Below are positions 5,587 to 8,572 of a stretch of 8,572 nt of DNA, piece by piece. This DNA is from Lachnospiraceae bacterium (lineage in GTDB: Bacteria; Bacillota; Clostridia; Lachnospirales; Lachnospiraceae). A program made the position numbers and the translations under genes. Position 1 is the stretch's first letter; every line of letters begins with the position of its first letter. The notes below the pieces were generated by a model. It worked only from the letters and a program-made list of their open reading frames with translations. It ran no database searches and had not been told where the DNA came from. The DNA lies in NCBI GenBank assembly GCA_017958585.1, contig JAGDCK010000186.1:1-8572 (forward strand). The letters are read 5' to 3'.

Positions 5587-5598
5587 AGTATCCCCCTA
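5587..5598 (-). promoter_or_regulatory. ppk ribosome binding site overlapping the ppx stop codon
   Basis: The minus strand reads TAGGGGG, then ATACT, then ATG. The last two bases of the ppx stop codon TAG are the first bases of the AGGGGG ribosome binding site. Ribosomes finishing ppx would sit directly on the ppk start region, tying the output of the two enzymes together. Confidence 0.8.
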
Positions 5599-7134
5599 GC
5601 TTCTCTTTGTATTAAGAACAGGTGTTATGTTATATACTTCCGTAAAAAATCCGGCTTTACTCTCAAAAAATGCTTTCTCCATGGTTAAATCCATGTCGCT
5701 GTCCGCATTTATCAAAAACTGATTTCCCTTCAGTACGGGCTTGAAATCCTTTATCTTTCCGATGTATCCTCCGGTGAGACCCGTGGCCACTCTCAGGATT
5801 GCCGCAAGTTTTGCCACTATGATAACCGAAGCGCTGTCCAGGTCCCCGTCGGCTCTGGAATTATTGTAATCGTATTCCGACACGTTGTATCTTACGATAT
5901 TTGCAACGATCTCACGCTCTCTGTGGGAGAGACCTATGATCTCAGAGTTCATTACTATCTGATATCCTGTCTCGCCAAAGTTTTCAAGGCTTACATATTT
6001 TCCCACATCCGCAAGGATTGCTGCGATCCTTAGGTAGAGTTTCTCTCTCTTTGTGAGGCCGTGGACATTTTTTAAGGAGTCAAAAAGCCCTGTTGCTATT
6101 TTTTCCAGATGCTCGCATTTTTTCCTGGAGCACTCATATCTGGAGGCCATGCTGTATGCGCTTGCCAGGATATCCCTCTCAAAATCGTGCTCACCGCGAA
6201 ACATCTTGATCTTTTCCGCATATTCATAGGCCATACCGTCGCTTAGTCTGACTCCCGGAGTCCAGATCTTTTCAGCGCCGAGGATCGATGCCACCCATTT
6301 AACCAGCTGGGATGAAATTATAAAAAGTGGAACGATGGTTGATTCTATGCCGAAAGCCTTTGAAAGCTCCGTGGAGTTTTTGTTGTCCGCATCGGAGATA
6401 AACCTGTCGTATTCCTTTACGGTCATAACAGGGTCCGCGTTTTTTTCAACGGCTTTTCTGACGGCGCTGGGGGAGAGGTAATCGTCGATGATGATGAGAT
6501 TTTTGATCTCCCTGTCCTTTACATAGAGTTTTTTGTAGGAATCAAGAGAAGGCATCACGATCTCACCGCACATATCCCTGTAACGTGAGGTAGGAACCGA
6601 AGCCTGGCTTAGGATCTCGTTTACACGCAGCACTCCTATCCTGATGTTTTGCGTGGAAACAAGGGTATCATTTTCAAACAGGGAGATCTGGATGCTTCCG
6701 CCGCCGATGTCAACTATGGCCGTGGAACCCTCCAGGATCTTTCTGAATTCTTCGCCTTTTGCGGCGACTGATTTGTAATCAAGGAAACGCTGTTCGGAGT
6801 TACTGAGCACATCGATCTTTATGCCTGTCGCCTTCTCAATGTGGTCTAAGAGTATGTCCATGTTTTTACTCTCTCGCACCGCACTGGTGCCGTAGGCTTT
6901 GTACTCCTCAACTCCGTAGGACTCCATGGAGTTTTTAAACTCCTGCAGGGTTTCGCACAATTCCTCCACTTTTTTCAGATCGATCTTTCCCCTGGCATAG
7001 CTGTCGCTGCCAAGATCAAGTTTTTTTGAAATGCAATCGATCTCGCGGATCTTGTTCTTGCCATTGAACTCGAATATTTTCATGGACAATTCAAAACTTC
7101 CCACGTCGATTGCAGCAAAGGTCTTTGTGCTCAT
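5596..7134 (-). CDS. ppx: Ppx/GppA-like exopolyphosphatase with a degenerate HD-like domain
   Basis: From the ATG at 7132-7134 this is 512 residues, typical of the two-domain Ppx/GppA family that removes phosphate from polyphosphate ends or from pppGpp. The actin-like fold is clear: AAIDVGSFE (7-15), TSAVRESKN (83-91), VLSNSEQRFL with likely catalytic Glu114 (109-118) and IVDIGGGSIQISLF (140-153). The loop usually read as DIGGGSTE is here DIGGGSIQ. The C-terminal HD-like domain has AAILADVGKYV where AALLHDIG is expected, NFGETGYQIVMNSEI without the usual His pair, and RYN instead of RYH. Its metal-binding histidines are therefore gone. Activity, substrate choice or a sensing role may differ from E. 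coli Ppx. A GTG at 7143 is possible but less likely; GGTGG lies five bases before the ATG. The gene sits between the DUF815 ATPase gene (15-bp gap) and ppk (9-bp gap). Confidence 0.93.
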   Translation of the reverse strand: MSTKTFAAIDVGSFELSMKIFEFNGKNKIREIDCISKKLDLGSDSYARGKIDLKKVEELCETLQEFKNSMESYGVEEYKAYGTSAVRESKNMDILLDHIEKATGIKIDVLSNSEQRFLDYKSVAAKGEEFRKILEGSTAIVDIGGGSIQISLFENDTLVSTQNIRIGVLRVNEILSQASVPTSRYRDMCGEIVMPSLDSYKKLYVKDREIKNLIIIDDYLSPSAVRKAVEKNADPVMTVKEYDRFISDADNKNSTELSKAFGIESTIVPLFIISSQLVKWVASILGAEKIWTPGVRLSDGMAYEYAEKIKMFRGEHDFERDILASAYSMASRYECSRKKCEHLEKIATGLFDSLKNVHGLTKREKLYLRIAAILADVGKYVSLENFGETGYQIVMNSEIIGLSHREREIVANIVRYNVSEYDYNNSRADGDLDSASVIIVAKLAAILRVATGLTGGYIGKIKDFKPVLKGNQFLINADSDMDLTMEKAFFESKAGFFTEVYNITPVLNTKRS

Positions 7135-7149
7135 ATAAACCACCGTCCT

Positions 7150-8442
7150 TTATTGTTTTCCCAAAAGGTAATCTATAAATTGCTGTGCGGTTCTGCCCGA
7201 TAAGCCTCCATGGGTAAGCTCCCATTTTCCGGCTTCCCTTAAAAGCTCTTCCTCAGGCATGTCTACTTCATTTCGCTCTGCCAAAACTTTTACTATATTT
7301 TTAAACTGCTTAGGATCCGGACTGCCAAAATAGATGGTCACGCCGAAACGATAAACCAGGGAGAGTTTTTCCTGCACGGTATCGGAGGTGTGCATGTCCT
7401 CTCTGATCTCCTCCTTGTCGGAGTAGTTTTCGCGGATCAGATGCCTTCTGTTTGATGTGGCATAGATCAGCACGTTTTTAGGTTTTTTCTCCAGACCGCC
7501 CTCGATGACAGCCTTCAGATATTTGTATTCGATCTCAAACTCTTCAAAGCTTAAGTCATCCATGTAGATGATGAATTTGTAATTTCTGTTTTTTATCTGG
7601 GCGATGACATCATTAAGGTCTCTGAACTGATGCTTGTAAACCTCGATGATCCTAAGGCCCCTGTCATAGAACTCGTTGGCGATGGCCTTAATGGAAGAAC
7701 TCTTTCCCGTTCCGGCATCTCCAAAGAGGAGGCAGTTGTTTGCTTTTTTGCCGTTTACAAAAGCCTCAGTGTTGTCCAAAAGCTTCTGCTTCTGAAGTTC
7801 GTATCCCACGATGTCGTCCATCTTTACATGGGCGATGTTTAAAATGGGATTTATGGAAACTCCCTCGCCCTCCCTGTGGTCGATCCTGAAGGACTTGTGG
7901 AGACCGAATTTGCCAACGCCGTACTCTTTGTAGAACTGTGTGAGGGTTGCCTTCATGTCCTCGGGGGTATCGCACCCTCTGAAATTCTCCGCAAGCTCGC
8001 AGATCCTTGCGCAGATCCTCTGATTATATACCTTGCTCTCCTGTTTTGATGAGGCATAGTCGGTGATGATCTCAAATTCGTCCACCCCAAGGTAGTTCAT
8101 CATACCGGTAAAATCATAGTCGTAAAACTCTTTGAAGATCACAATGTCGTGAAGGGCAGCCTTGTTAATGGAGCCCTCGATCTCGCCCCTGATCTCACAT
8201 CCGCAGCTGTAGCTGTTCTCGTTGTTTACCAGGAGGTTTGTGAGATAACAGTGCCAGAGATTTCCGTGGAAACCGTAATTTCCGGCAAGGTCAATCAGGG
8301 CGTGGATGCACTCATAAAAAAGTGCTCTGCAGTCTTCTTTGTTGTAGGCCTCATTGTCAAAATTGTCCATGAGAAATGCCATATCATAGAGGAGTTTGTC
8401 ATCCTTTGCACTCTTGTAGACGATAAGTTCCTTCTCTCTCAT
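7150..8442 (-). CDS. DUF815-type AAA+ ATPase
   Basis: This 430-residue cytosolic protein matches my recollection of the DUF815 (PF05673) AAA+ family, whose role is not well defined. The N-terminal half is helical (YDMAFLMDNFDNEAYNKED, then GNLWHCYLTNLLVNNEN, about 20-80). The ATPase domain is at about 200-425: Walker A GDAGTGKSSS (241-250), Walker B FIIYMDDLSFEEFE (290-303), sensor-1-like YATSNRRHL (327-335), RFGVTI (365-370) and a sensor-2-like GLSGRTAQQF (413-422). The Walker B pair is Asp-Asp rather than Asp-Glu. The ATG at 8440-8442 is chosen because REKELIVYKSAKDD looks like the natural N-terminus and it lies 20 bp after the Fic stop. A GTG at 8484 would add 14 residues and overlap the Fic frame. 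Neither start has a strong ribosome binding site. Co-transcription with ppx and ppk suggests a role in polyphosphate metabolism or quality control, which is inference. Confidence 0.9.
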   Translation of the reverse strand: MREKELIVYKSAKDDKLLYDMAFLMDNFDNEAYNKEDCRALFYECIHALIDLAGNYGFHGNLWHCYLTNLLVNNENSYSCGCEIRGEIEGSINKAALHDIVIFKEFYDYDFTGMMNYLGVDEFEIITDYASSKQESKVYNQRICARICELAENFRGCDTPEDMKATLTQFYKEYGVGKFGLHKSFRIDHREGEGVSINPILNIAHVKMDDIVGYELQKQKLLDNTEAFVNGKKANNCLLFGDAGTGKSSSIKAIANEFYDRGLRIIEVYKHQFRDLNDVIAQIKNRNYKFIIYMDDLSFEEFEIEYKYLKAVIEGGLEKKPKNVLIYATSNRRHLIRENYSDKEEIREDMHTSDTVQEKLSLVYRFGVTIYFGSPDPKQFKNIVKVLAERNEVDMPEEELLREAGKWELTHGGLSGRTAQQFIDYLLGKQ

Positions 8443-8462
8443 GGGCTTTCTCTCATCGTCTG

Positions 8463-8572
8463 CTATGCCGTGGCTTTTAAGCACAATTCTCTGGAGAACT
8501 CCCGTTGAGCCCGTCCATTTCCTTCACGAAAAGGATGAAGGGCATTCATGTCAGAATAGTATTTTGACAGAG
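8463..8572 (-). CDS. Fic-domain protein, 3' end only, with an unusually short C-terminus
   Basis: The minus-strand frame entering from the right edge reads YYSDMNALHPFREGNGRAQR, then EFSRELCLKATA, and stops at TAG (8463-8465). HPFREGNGRAQR is the Fic active-site motif: His acts as base, and the Arg and Asn-Gly residues bind the nucleotide. Fic enzymes usually transfer AMP from ATP to a hydroxyl of a target protein. The rest of the gene, including any inhibitory helix, lies outside the window. Typical Fic domains continue for tens of residues after this motif, but here only 12 follow the final Arg of the motif. The C-terminal helices are therefore missing, by a nonsense or frameshift mutation or because this is a short variant. 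If the end is natural, the gene stops 20 bp before the DUF815 ATG and could lead the operon. The Fic call is strong despite only 36 visible residues. Confidence 0.85.
   Translation of the reverse strand, partial: LSKYYSDMNALHPFREGNGRAQREFSRELCLKATA

Noticed and set aside
7141..7143. GTG start for the Ppx-like gene
   Set aside because: The ATG at 7132-7134 has GGTGG at a five-base spacing and matches the usual N-terminus, while the GTG has only AAAGG three bases upstream.
8149..8508. Plus-strand 119-residue hydrophobic open frame
   Set aside because: It is antisense to the DUF815 N-terminus and Fic 3' end. The apparent hydrophobicity comes from complementing acidic and Asn-rich codons.

Overview
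The window looks like a chromosomal segment of an anaerobic, probably gut- or rumen-type Firmicute, most likely a member of the Lachnospiraceae. This is inferred from strong GGAGG ribosome binding sites, a Clostridia-type dUTPase core, a DUF815 ATPase beside ppx and ppk1, and a secreted glycanase-like protein with a Gly/Asn linker. No species can be named from the sequence alone. Every gene I can support lies on the minus strand, so the biological order runs from high to low coordinates. No tRNA, rRNA, CRISPR array or insertion sequence was recognised.

From the right edge, the order starts with the 3' end of a Fic-domain gene (HPFREGNGRAQR motif), which stops unusually soon after that motif. 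A compact run follows: a DUF815-type AAA+ ATPase, a Ppx/GppA-like exopolyphosphatase, and polyphosphate kinase 1. Gaps inside the run are about 15 and 9 bp, and the ppx stop codon is built into the ppk ribosome binding site. The run looks like a polyphosphate metabolism operon. The ppk product keeps both catalytic histidines. The Ppx-like protein has lost the histidines of its HD-like domain and carries substitutions in its phosphate loop, so it may be a modified enzyme or a sensor.

Downstream of ppk, a 137-bp gap holds six degenerate copies of a 13-bp repeat, followed by maf, a nucleotide pyrophosphatase. Next is a very acidic 87-residue protein of unknown function, with its own promoter and a bidirectional terminator. 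After that comes a dUTPase whose N-terminus carries two exact-length 24-residue MshEN motifs, the type of domain that binds cyclic di-GMP in type II secretion/pilus ATPases. It has a good promoter, an unusual repeat-bearing leader and its own terminator.

At the left edge is a secreted protein: signal peptide, two near-identical carbohydrate-binding-like modules and an (NNGG)7 linker. An in-frame TAG ends it exactly where a glycoside hydrolase family 16-like catalytic domain should begin. The frame stays open beyond the TAG to the window edge and continues with GH16-like sequence.

The points most worth a second look are the MshEN-dUTPase fusion (a candidate second-messenger-controlled dUTPase), the amber codon separating binding modules from the catalytic domain, the 13-bp repeat array before maf, and the DUF815-ppx-ppk1 operon with its degenerate Ppx.
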